Assembly: GCA_003194525.1 (NCBI GenBank)
Contig: NBIV01000576.1
Coordinates: forward strand, 1-39,375
Source of the DNA: Gracilariopsis chorda
Taxonomy: Eukaryota > Rhodophyta > Florideophyceae > Gracilariales > Gracilariaceae
Direction: 5' to 3'
Length of the DNA: 39,375 bases
Every line of letters begins with the position of its first letter. Within the stretch, counting starts at the first letter, position 1. The notes beneath the pieces are model-generated. The model was not told the DNA's origin. It ran no database searches and worked only from the letters and a program-made list of their open reading frames with translations. Below, piece by piece: positions 29,358 through 39,375 of this stretch. Made by a program: the position numbers and the translations under genes.

Positions 29358-32300
29358 CTCCTCCTCGAGTTCCTGGGTCAGACCAACCCTATCCATGATC
29401 AACTGTGCCATAGCAGGACTAAGTGGTTTAGTGAGTATGTCAGCATCATTGTCCTCACTTGCCACATATTCCACAGTTATCACCTTGCTTTGACCAAGTC
29501 CCGGATAAAGTGTATCTTCACGTCAATGTGTTTGGCACGTCCGGAGGGGCAACGCTCACCAATGGCCCATTCAATCGCACACTGGTTGTCTGAGCGTAGT
29601 GGAGTACTCTCATTAACCGGTATTCCACATTCCTCAAGTACTCGAGATATCCACATTAGCTCTTGACTTGCCATCACTAATGCGTAACTCGGACTCGCCT
29701 GTAGACAATGCCACTGACGCCTGCTTACGCGCACCGTAGAAACAAGCACATGACCCAAGTTTGATCATAAAGCCAGACAAAGACTTGCGATCAGTGGTGT
29801 CACCAGCGTAATCAGAGTCTACATAACCATTGAGCAGCAGGTTACCAGGTTGATAAACAAGTCCATGGTGAGTAGTGCCACGTAAATACCTTAGCACGCG
29901 CTTCACCGCTCGATGACAATACCGAGTTGGTGCTTTCTGAAAGCGCGCTAGGATAAGTACGGGTGCCAATATGTCCAAACGTGTCCGTAATGCCAGGTAC
30001 AGCAGAGACCCGATCATCTGCTGATACAACTGGACTTCAAATGGGGACTTGTCCTCCTCCACATCAAGCGAGGAAAAGAAAGATTCTACCATTGGGCTTC
30101 GTGCAGGCTTGCTACATTCCAGTCCAAACCGACGTAACATGCCACTGACATACAGCGGCTGTGCTAGTTTTACACCTAACAGTTGGCCATTGGAGTCCAT
30201 GTTCCAGGTTAATTCAACACCAAGATACATTCTGATACGAGTCTCAACACGTAGGTCATACAGAGACTTGAGCTCCTCCACTATGTGGGAACGTTGTTCA
30301 GCAGTTGGCGTAAATATAAGAAGGTCATCTACGTATACCAAGATGTATGCGTATGTGTTACCGGCTAATTTGCGCCTGAAGACACATGGTGCACTGGGTA
30401 ATTCTTCAAAACCTATGCCTTTAATGTCTGTGCTGAACTTCGTATGCCATGCCAGATGAGCCTGCTTAAGCCCATATATAGCCTTTAGCAGTTTATAGCA
30501 TCGTGACTTGAGACCAGGAATGCCACGCGGTGACAACACCCAAACGTCTTCCTTGAGGTCACCGTTCAGGAATGCGGTTTTAATATCCACCTGTGCAACA
30601 AACATCTGCATGCACAATATCAGGTACAGGAACATGCGAACCAAGTTGAACGAAACGACTGGTGCGTACGTCTCTAAGTAGTCCTGACCATATGTCTGGT
30701 GGTTGCCTCCAGCCACTATTCGAGCTCGAAATCGGTCAACGGAGTTGTCTGCGTCACGTTTCACCTTCAGAATGACATGCGTTGGTAGAGGCGCAGACTT
30801 TGGTGAGTCATCCGCAACCCATGTAGCCTTGTCTTCCAAGGATGTGAACTCCTCATCGATAGCATGTAGCCATTGCTCTCTTTCAGTTGGGGGTGCGGAG
30901 AGTGCTTCCTTGAGTGTGGGATCATCACTCGTCTGGTAACCTTAACCTCCGATTTGGCCGCGCCAGCCATATGCCACCAGCGTTGTGGTGCACGCCTAGT
31001 GCGACGAGGATAGCGTGACTGTGACTCAGAGTCGAGATTTGCTTGTTCAATGTTCTCTGCATCACTCTCTGACCCCTCTTCGTTGCCGGAATTGTGGTCA
31101 TCAGTAACAATATCTGGTTGGTGCAGAGTTAGCAGTCACGTTTACAGGTGCCCCAGAATGGTCTTATGCTGCCATTTTCGGATTCTGAAATGACGTCGCG
31201 CAACATCCGTCAACATAAAATTCTTCAGAGCTGGTGGAGCCTACATCATCCTCAGAACTATAAGTCGCATCTGATGCACTCTCGTCATCCATATAATTGC
31301 TTAGATACGGTACACCAGGGAACCTAGATTCATCAAAGGTGACATGACGCGACCTTACTATTCGAGGAATATCGTCGTCACCCGATATTAGGACCTCGTA
31401 AACACCATGCTCAAGAGTCTGCAAGTACACTCCCTCAAGTGCACGAGACTCGAACTTGGTGCCCGGGTTCATTTTTAATACATATGCGGCACATCCAAAT
31501 ACTTTGATATACTTCAAAGAAGGCCTATTGTCAGTGACCAACACATACGGGGTCACGCCAGTGGTGGAATGGGGCACTCTATTGCGAATATAATCACATG
31601 TTTCAGTGCATATGGCCACAAACAGTCTGGTAAACTTGCTTGAATCAGCAAAGCTCGGGCAGCTTCCCCCATAGTGCGATTGATGCGCTCCGCAATAGCA
31701 TTGTGTTGTGGGGTATACGGAGGAGAAAACGATACCTCCTGAAGACCATTGTCGGGATTGTGTTGCAAGCAATATACTCTTCTGCGTTGTCAGAGTGCAG
31801 TTTTCGAATAAGCACATGCTCTCCTCCAAGCTGTTTGAGCTTCTGCTTTACTCCCAAGAACACTTCGCTGATCTCAGTTCTGTGCACCATGAACCCAAGG
31901 ACTGCATATCGTGAGTGATCATCGACAAATCCGGATGCATACCGGAATCGGTCGGGGAATGATGGCACCAACGGACCGATAATGTCCGAGTGCACCACGT
32001 CCCCAACCTGCTTTGGCTCGTTCAAACTTGCCCTGAAATGGCAGTTTATGCGCCTTGGCAAGGCGGCATGGTCGACATACCTCCTCCATGCCCTTGATGT
32101 TTGGTACACCGTCGACGTGAGCATGAACTCTTTGAAGGTCATGTTCATTCATATGTGCCAGTCGGCCGGTTGCCACAATGAACTAGTGCGCTCGTCGGTA
32201 GCAGCAAGCACCGTGGATGTGTCCGTATGGTCGATTGGGTTTGGCAGGGTGTATAAACGGGAGCGATGATGACGAGTCCCATGCCCGACCTCAAACCCAT

Positions 32301-33646
32301 CTTCGTGTTGTAGGCGTACTTCCTTATCACAAAACAGTGAGTGGATACCTTTGTCAGCCAACCGCCCTACAGAAACTAGGTTATATCCAAGATTCGGAAC
32401 GAGCAGCACATTAGACAACCTAAGATTGACATCCACAAACGGTTAATACCACATCTCCTTGTTGCGTGGCAGTGACCGTGGTGTTGTCAGCTAGTTCAAT
32501 TGTCCTATGTGGTATGTCGAACATTGTGGTTGGGACGAACGCCGACACCGAACAAAAGAAATGAGACGTAGCGCCACTGTCTGCATATGTGTCAATGCAC
32601 TCATTAACCGGTGGTACCACTGATGACTTTTCACCTGCGACTCCAGCAATCTCAACCTTGGATGCTTTCCAGCGATGACTTGGCGGAACGTTTAGGCTTT
32701 TCGACTGCATTTAGCCTTAGCTGATCCAAGATAGCTTGTGGTAAATGGTTGTCAGGATTGTCCGGATTCATGTGACAACGGTCCTGGGTGTGTCCATCGC
32801 GGTCACAAAAGGTGCAGTGGTACCCATTTTTGTTTCCAGCAGCATATGCACGACCAGTGGGGTCGTTCACAGTGGTTGAATCTGATGCGTTACCATCATT
32901 CTCAATACCATTTGATAATTTGCTGTGTCCGCTAATACGGGAACCACCCCTGTTCTTGTTCTTCTTGCGATTGCGCCCTTCTACCAGAACTGCTTGACCC
33001 ATTTGACGAGCATTATATTCATTCAATTAGGGTTGTTGCTACATAGTCCCAGGTCAGTTCCGAGATCTCCTTGGTCCTCAGTGCTGCTGCAGTTGATTCA
33101 ATGAGCAGTTGGGGTCAATAGATGCCAGAAGCATAGGTGCCTTGTGAGACTCTGGTTATGGCGGCATCTTTGCCCATGCGGTCCAGCTGCGAGAACAGAG
33201 AGGCAAACTGGTCCACGAATTCGGACATGTTTTGGCCATTATACGACATTCTGAACAGCTGAGTCTGCACGGCTATACGAGACACTGTCCTGTTTGAGGC
33301 ATATCGCGCATCAAGTAGTTGAAGCATGCGACCGGGGTCATCATCCACATCCATAAACTACACGCAACGGGGCATCACCAAGTGCACAAATGATGATTGC
33401 ACATGCCTTTTCGCGCTTTGCGAGTGTACGGGAGGGTGTCTGGGTAGCACTAGAACCAGACGCTTGTGTCATTATTCCACTAGATGACTCCTCCGAACTT
33501 GACATAACGACATTCCAGACACCTTTAATACGACATGCAGCACGTAGACGGTGTCTCCATAGGGTGTAATCTTCTCCCCGCTTACCGTGGAAGCGCGGGA
33601 TCTTCACACCAGAAGTGGTTTCTGACTCAACTTCGGAGTCTGACAT
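29352..33646 (-). pseudogene. Array complete gag-pol copy with many 1-nt indels
   Basis: Colinear with A1 gag-pol from ATG at 33646 to the stop inside the LTR. All domains are recognisable: gag YTLWRHRL, CCHC knuckle, DSGATSH, integrase, YVDD, RNase H. The longest clean stretch is 29634-30839 (linker to RNase H). Elsewhere more than ten single-base gains or losses break the frame (for example near 30935, 31116, 31165, 31593, 31768, 32012, 32166, 32443, 32669, 32980, 33025 and 33355). Since substitutions relative to A1 are few, sequencing error is at least as likely as decay. Confidence 0.87.
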
Positions 33647-34432
33647 GGTTCCAGAACGACTTCAGTAACCGAAATTAGAACAAACAAGGTACGAAAATGA
33701 AGCAGAGTGAGGGACTCGATGCTTAGAATCGCTATCAGAATAGACGAGAGGGCTGTTTTGGCGGTACAAGCTTTGGACTGATAGCGGATGTCACACTATG
33801 TGGGTGATGCTGGAGTGGATTATACTCAACACTTAACAGCGAGGGCGCCAGCGGAGACCGTGTAACCAAGTCTCAACGCTCGTCCAGACGCGTCTGGTAC
33901 GCGAATCACAGGCGGATTTCGGGTTTCTCGACGCCTGGAGTATACTCACGAGCAGCTCTGAAGCACACTCGGAAAGGAAACTAACTTCGTAAAAGCGGGC
34001 GCACTGACGGGAGAAACTACCTCCGCTACCCTAAGGGTTGAACCCCTGGACCCTGGTAACTCTCTCCAGGTGAGGTACGAAATTCTTCGTGACCTACCCT
34101 GTTCTGCGCACTTCAGAACGAGGGGCTTTTATAATCCCTACGTGTTCGTCCCAGGGAGGTTAGTAGCTGTCGCGATAAGCGTTCACCAGTTAACCCCCTG
34201 CTAGACACTTGCAGGAAAATAGCGCGGTCTTCCTTGTGCGCTGAAGCACAGATGCAGGGATCGGAACAGGCGCAGGTCGGCTTACCAGAGAAGGGGTCTC
34301 TGAACGCTTTGCCCTACTTTCACCACAACAACTGTACCTCCACAAGATACGCAAAACTTCTCGCAAAGAACAGCTTCGTAGAACGCAAATAAAAGAATTA
34401 GTAAAGCGCGACGTCTGCAAAGAATCGACGCT
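33647..34432 (-). other. Array leader of the complete copy
   Basis: It matches the A1 leader, including the 14-bp palindrome near 33886, the 38-nt block near 33998 and the CCTGG/CCAGG hairpin. It differs by scattered 1-nt gains and the variant CCAGGGAGG near 34153, shared with the two leaders to its right but not with A1. Confidence 0.8.
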
Positions 34433-34446
34433 CTGGGCCCATAACC
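34433..34446 (-). other. Primer-binding site, array copy
   Basis: CTGGGCCCATAACC beside the LTR at 34447; same half-tRNA type as A1. Confidence 0.85.
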
Positions 34447-35259
34447 TGATGTTGGTAATGTTAGTTGGGCTACGGCGCATCTGTAGAACAAAGAAAGAAG
34501 AAAAAGAAGCAGTGAAGGTTGCCAGTCTTGGGGCGAGTTTACTTGGTAGTGCAACTTCAGCGTGTTATATAGCACCTCTACGTCACACTACAACTACAAG
34601 AAAAACCCTATACCACTAAGTGGGGACACCCAATAACTACCAATCATAAACAAACATAACACAATAAGGGTTGCACACACTGATTACAGCAAGTACAAAC
34701 CATGCATAACAACATAACAACACATTACAACAATGCAGACCAAGTGAACCAAGTAGCCAGCAACGCACAATAAGTGAACCGGACACGCCAACAATGTGCC
34801 AGCATGTTGCAGCACTGTATAAACACTTACTCGCATCATCATGACAATGACAAAGCACAAATACACATGCCACCGCATCCATGTACATACCCTAGGTGTG
34901 TTGCGTGCATGGCACGTGCCTGCTTGCACAACCGCACACATGACACACTTCCATATACCTGTAAACCACATGTAGCCACACATATTCTTCAGTACCATAC
35001 CCATTCACCTTATGCCAAGTGGCCAGTTCCGTGCCAAGAGCCCATAGAATGCATAACACTTGTAACCAATACGTTGCATATGAGTGTTTGCAGTAGCCAA
35101 TCATATGCCCGTTCACGTTGGGTTTGAGAACACACGCATATGCGCTTTTGTAAAGCAGGTCCCAAAAACAGCCCTCCGTTATATGAAAACTTTGTTTTCA
35201 AGTGTTGCACCATGATGTCCCAGTACTACCCGGCACTCGACTACGTGCTAACATCAACA
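34447..35259 (-). repeat. Array LTR 3
   Basis: A complete A LTR (TGATGTTGG...ACATCAACA). It is the 5' LTR of the complete copy on its left. On its right it meets gag at CAGTGG with no polypurine tract between. Confidence 0.92.
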
Positions 35260-36080
35260 CAGTGGAACCCTTTTTGTTTCCAGCAGCATATGCACGACCA
35301 GTGGGGTCGTTCACAGTGGTTGAATCTGATGCGTTACCATCATTCTCAATACCATTTGATAATTTGCTGTGTCCGCTAATACGGAACCACCCCTGTTCTT
35401 GTTCTTCTTGCGATTGCGCCCTCTACCAGAACTGCTTGACCCCATTTGACGGCATTATATTCATCAATTAGGGTTGTTGCTACATAGTCCCAGGCAGTTC
35501 AGATCTCCTTGGTCCTCAGTGCTGCTGCAGTTATTCCATGAGCAGTTGGGTCAATAGATGCCAGAAGCATAGGTGCCTTGTGAGACTCTGGTATGGCGGC
35601 ATCTTTGCCCATGCGGTCCAGCTGCGAGAACAGAGAGGCAAACTGGTCCACGAATTCGGACATGTTTTGGCCATTTTACGACATTCTGAACAGCTGAGTC
35701 TGCACGCTATACGAGACACTGTCCTGTTTGAGGCATATCGCGCATCAAGTAGTTGAAGCATGCGACCGGGGTCATCATCCACATCCATAACTACACGCAA
35801 CGGGGCATCACCAAGTGCACAAATGATGATTGCACATGCCTTTTCGCGCTTTGCGAGTGTACGGGAGGGTGTCTGGGTACGCACTAGAACAGACGCTTGT
35901 GTCATTATTCCACTAGATGACTCCTCCGAACTTGACATAACGACATTCCAGACACCTTTAATACGACATGCAGCACGTAGACGGTGTCTCCATAGGGTGT
36001 AATCTTCTCCCCGCTTACCGTGGAAGCGGCGGGATCTTCACACCAGAAGTGGTTTCTGACTCAACTTCGGAGTCTGACAT
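35260..36080 (-). pseudogene. Partial gag, tandem unit 1
   Basis: Gag from ATG at 36080 to the first part of the CCHC knuckle (GYHC), then fused to LTR 3. About 270 codons, without the rest of the zinc knuckle, protease or pol. It has several indels (for example near 35265, 35390, 35490, 35530, 35706, 35890 and 36028). It has lost the polypurine tract, so this unit could not complete plus-strand DNA synthesis by itself. Confidence 0.85.
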
Positions 36081-36864
36081 GGTTCCGAACGAGTTCAGTA
36101 ACCGAAATAGAAGAAACAAATGGTACGAAAATGAAGCAGAGTGAGGGACTCGATGCTTAGAATCGCTATCAGAATAGACGAGAGGGCTGTTTTGGCGGTA
36201 CAGCTTTGGACTGATAGCGGATGTCACACTATGTGGGTGATGCTGGAGTGGATTATAACTCAACACTTAACAGCGAGGGCGCCAGCGGAGACCGTGTAAC
36301 CAAGTCTCAACGCTCGTCCAGACGCGTCTGGTACGCGAATCACAGGCGGAATTTCGGGTTCTCGACGCCGGAGTATACTCACGAGCAGCTCTGAAGCAAC
36401 ACTCGGAAAGGAAAACTAAACTTCGTAAAAGCGGGCGCACTGACGGGAGAAACTACCTCCGCTACCCTAAGGGTTGAACCCCTGGACCCTGGTAACTCTC
36501 TCCAGGTGAGGTACGAAATTCTCGTGACCTACCCTGTTCTGCGCACTTCAGAACGAGGGGCTTTATAATCCCTACGTGTCGTCCCAGGGAGGTTAGTAGC
36601 TGTCGCGATAAGCGTTCACCAGTTAACCCCTGCTAGACACTTGCAGGAAAATAGCGCGGTCTTCCTTGTGCGCTGAAGCACAGAATGCAGGGGATCGGAA
36701 CAGGCGCAGGTCGGCTTACCAGAGAAAAGGTCTCTGAACGCTTTGCCTACTTTCACCACAACAACTATACCTCCACAAGATACGCAAAACTTCTCGCAAG
36801 AACAGCTTCGTAGAACGCAAATAAAAGAATTAGTAAAGCGCGACGTCTGCAAAGAATCGACGCT
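36081..36864 (-). other. Leader, tandem unit 1
   Basis: A leader with the palindrome near 36319 and the 38-nt block near 36433. It shares variants with the leader at 38525-39306 (CGAGTTCAG before gag, GAGAAAAGGTCTC, CAACTATACC) that A1 and the complete array copy lack. Confidence 0.8.
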
Positions 36865-36877
36865 CTGGGCCATAACC
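36865..36877 (-). other. Primer-binding site with one C missing
   Basis: CTGGGCCATAACC, one C fewer than the other PBS copies, beside the LTR at 36878. This would break the tRNA pairing in the middle, or is a consensus error. Confidence 0.75.
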
Positions 36878-37691
36878 TGATAATGGTAATGTTAGTTGGG
36901 CTACGGCGCGATCTGTAGAACAAAGAAAGAAGAAAAAAGAAGCAGTGAAGGTTGCCAGTCTTGGGGCGAGTTTACTTGGTAGTGCAACTTCAGCGTGTTA
37001 TATAGCACCTCTACGTCACACTACAACGACAAGAAAACCCTATACCACTAAGTGGGGACACCCAATACTACCAATCATAAACAAAACATAACACAATAAG
37101 GGTTGCACACACTGATTACAGCCAAGTACAACCATGCATAACAACATAACAACACATTACAACAATGCAGACCAAGTGAACCAAGTAGCCAGCAACGCAC
37201 AATAAGTGAACCGGACACGCCAACAATGTGCCAGCATGTTGCAGCACTGTTAAAACACTTACTCGCATCATCATGACAATGACAAAGCACAAATACACAT
37301 GCCACCGCATCCATGTACATACCCTAGGTGTGTTGCGTGCATGGCACGTGCCTGCTTGCACAACCGCACACATGACACACTTCCATATACCTGTAAACCA
37401 CATGTAGCCACACATATTCTTCAGTACCATACCCATTCACCTTATGCCAAGTGGCCAGTTCCGTGCCAAGAGCCCATAGAATGCATAACACTTGTAACCA
37501 ATACGTTGCATATGAGTGTTTGCAGTAGCCAATCATATGCCCGTTTCACGTTGGGTTTGAGAACACACGCATATGCGCTTTTGTAAAGCAGGTCCCAAAA
37601 ACAGCCCTCCGTTATATGAAACTTTGTTTTCAAGTGTTGCACCATGATGTCCCAGTACTACCCGGCACTCGACTACGTGCTAACATCAACA
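36878..37691 (-). repeat. Array LTR 4
   Basis: A complete A LTR beginning TGATAATGG, a variant shared only with LTR 5, and ending ACATCAACA|CAGTGG exactly as LTR 3 does. The mix of features fits a recombinant LTR. Confidence 0.9.
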
Positions 37692-38524
37692 CAGTGGTAC
37701 CCATTTTTGTTTCCAGCAGCATATGCACGACCAGTGGGGTCGTTCACAGTGGTTGAATCTGATGCGTTACCATCATTCTCAATACCATTTTGATAATTTG
37801 CTGTGTCCGCTAATACGGGAACCACCCCTGTTCTTGTTCTTCTTGCGATTGCGCCCTCTACCAGAACTGCTTGACCCCATTTGACGAGCATTATATTCAT
37901 CAATTAGGGTTGTTGCTACATAGTCCCAGGTCAGTTCCGAGATCTCCTTGGTCCTCAGTGCTGCTGCAGTTGATTCCAATGAGCAGTTGGGGTCAATAGA
38001 TGCCAGAAGCATAGGTGCCTTGTGAGACTCTGGTATGGCGGCATCTTTGCCCATGCGGTCCAGCTGCGAGAACAGAGAGGCAAACTGGTCCACGAATTCG
38101 GACATGTTTTTGGCCATTATACGACATTCTGAACAGCTGAGTCTGCACGGCTATACGAGACACTGTCCTGTTTGAGGCATATCGCGCATCAAGTAGTTGA
38201 AGCATGCGACCGGGGTCATCATCCACATCCATAACTACACGCAACGGGGCATCACCAAGTGCACAAATGATGATTGCACATGCCTTTTCGCGCTTTGCGA
38301 GTGTACGGGAGGGTGTCTGGGTAGCACTAGAACCAGACGCTTTGTGTCATTATTCCACTAGATGACTCCTCCGAACTTGACATAACGACATTCCAGACAC
38401 CTTTAATACGACATGCAGCACGTAGACGGTGTCTCCATAGGGTGTAATCTTCTCCCCGCTTACCGTGGAAGCGCGGGATCTTCACACCAGAAGTGGTTTC
38501 TGACTCAACTTCGGAGTCTGACAT
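37692..38524 (-). pseudogene. Partial gag, tandem unit 2
   Basis: Gag from ATG at 38524 to GYHC, then read into the LTR as VDVST and a TAG. It has fewer indels than unit 1 (extra T near 37791, 38110 and 38342). The predicted product would be a gag N-terminal fragment of about 276 residues without a complete zinc knuckle. Confidence 0.85.
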
Positions 38525-39306
38525 GGTTCCAGAACGAGTTCAGTAACCGAAATTAGAACAAACAAGGTACGAAAATGAAGCAGAGTGAGGGACTCGATGC
38601 TTAGAATCGCTATCAGAATAGACGAGAGGGCTGTTTTGGCGGTACAGCTTTGGACTGATAGCGGATGTCACACTATGTGGGTGATGCTGGAGTGGATTAT
38701 ACTCAACACTTAACAGCGAGGGCGCCAGCGGAGACCGTGTAACCAAGTCTCAACGCTCGTCCAGACGCGTCTGGTACGCGAATCACAGGCGGATTTCGGG
38801 TTCTCGACGCCTGGAGTATACTCACGAGCAGCTCTGAAGCACACTCGGAAAGGAAACTAACTTCGTAAAAGCGGGCGCACTGACGGGAGAAACTACCTCC
38901 GCTACCCTAAGGGTTGAACCCCTGGACCCTGGTAAACTCTCTCCAGGTGAGGTACGAAATTCTTTCGTGACCTACCCTGTTCTGCGCACTTCAGAACGAG
39001 GGGCTTTATAATCCCTACGTGTCGTCCCAGGGAGGTTAGTAGCTGTCGCGATAAGCGTTCACCAGTTAACCCCTGCTAGACACTTGCAGGAAAATAGCGC
39101 GGTCTTCCTTGTGCGCTGAAGCACAGATGCAGGGATCGGAACAGGCGCAGGTCGGCTTACCAGAGAAAAGGTCTCTGAACGCTTTGCCTACTTTCACCAC
39201 AACAACTATACCTCCACAAGATACGCAAAAACTTCTCGCAAGAACAGCTTCGTAGAACGCAAATAAAAGAATTAGTAAAGCGCGACGTCTGCAAAGAATC
39301 GACGCT
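38525..39306 (-). other. Leader, tandem unit 2
   Basis: Matches 36081-36864, including the shared variants. The palindrome is near 38761 and the 38-nt block near 38875. Confidence 0.8.
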
Positions 39307-39320
39307 CTGGGCCCATAACC
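39307..39320 (-). other. Primer-binding site, tandem unit 2
   Basis: CTGGGCCCATAACC beside the LTR at 39321. Confidence 0.85.
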
Positions 39321-39375
39321 TGATAATGGTAATGTTAGTTGGGCTACGGCGCATCTGTAGAACAAAGAAAGAAGA
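39321..39375 (-). repeat. Array LTR 5, start only
   Basis: It begins TGATAATGGTAATG, the same variant as LTR 4, and is cut by the window end. Confidence 0.9.

Larger units (their letters stand above)
24419..39375 (-). mobile_element. Family A array: nested and tandem copies
   Basis: All units are on the minus strand. From left to right: LTR, pol to zinc knuckle, broken LTR, complete gag-pol and leader, LTR, partial gag and leader, LTR, partial gag and leader, LTR start. The pol half ends at the gag position where the two partial gags begin, so an outer element interrupted by an inner one is the simplest reading. The extra gag-leader-LTR unit fits unequal crossing-over between LTRs. The right end is outside the window. 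Misassembly cannot be excluded. Confidence 0.7.

Noticed and set aside
1..39375. Host genes between the transposons
   Set aside because: Every stretch over 300 bases is assigned to an LTR, leader or gag-pol of families A, A2, B or D; nothing is left over that could hold a host gene.

Overview
The window is eukaryotic repeat DNA made entirely of Ty1/copia-type LTR retrotransposons inserted into one another. I see no host gene, structural RNA gene or bacterial element. Two copia families are clear. Family A (LTR about 811 bp, one gag-pol ORF) has an older subfamily A2. Family B (LTR about 780 bp) has a different gag and pol. A third LTR family, D, survives as a 205-bp stub. Domain order gag-protease-integrase-RT-RNase H, 5-bp target duplications, YVDD in RT and TATA boxes in the LTRs all fit Pseudoviridae. 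Both families have primer-binding sites that match the anticodon arm of initiator tRNA-Met rather than its 3' end, as in Drosophila copia and yeast Ty5. The host cannot be fixed from this. The B gag resembles oomycete copia gags as I remember them, so I lean to an oomycete, with an invertebrate or alga also possible.

Layout. 1-655: end of an A LTR (plus sense) inserted in an A2 pol fragment (656-2298, plus). 2299-3109: A2 LTR (minus sense). 3110-3488 and 17016-19152: a second A2 fragment (plus), split by a B element (3489-17010, minus, TSD GTTAA). B is itself split by a complete A element, A1 (5900-12593, minus, TSD AGTAG). 19153-23535: A2 element (minus), 5'-truncated by LTR D (23536-23740), which is cut by a B LTR (23741-24418), which is cut by an A array. 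24419-39375: the A array, made of a pol half, a disordered LTR junction, a complete but indel-ridden A copy, and two tandem LTR-gag-leader units of about 2.43 kb.

The insertions give a consistent order: A2 oldest, then D, then B, then A youngest. LTR pair divergence read by eye agrees (B about 7 differences in 780 bp; A1 one indel in 811 bp). A1 is closest to functional, with a single 1-nt frameshift in the RNase H tail.

The most interesting signals are cis-acting. A roughly 80-bp U3 module containing the palindrome GCGCATATGCGC is shared by LTRs A, B and D. A 38-nt leader block is identical between the divergent families A and B, next to hairpins and perfect palindromes that look like packaging or dimerisation signals. 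In A the polypurine tract encodes Glu-Glu-Glu and the stop codon lies inside the LTR. A 106-codon sense ORF in U3 is kept open in A and A2 LTRs. Many 1-nt indels in 656-2298 and 26-37 kb look like consensus error, so those frames should be read with caution.
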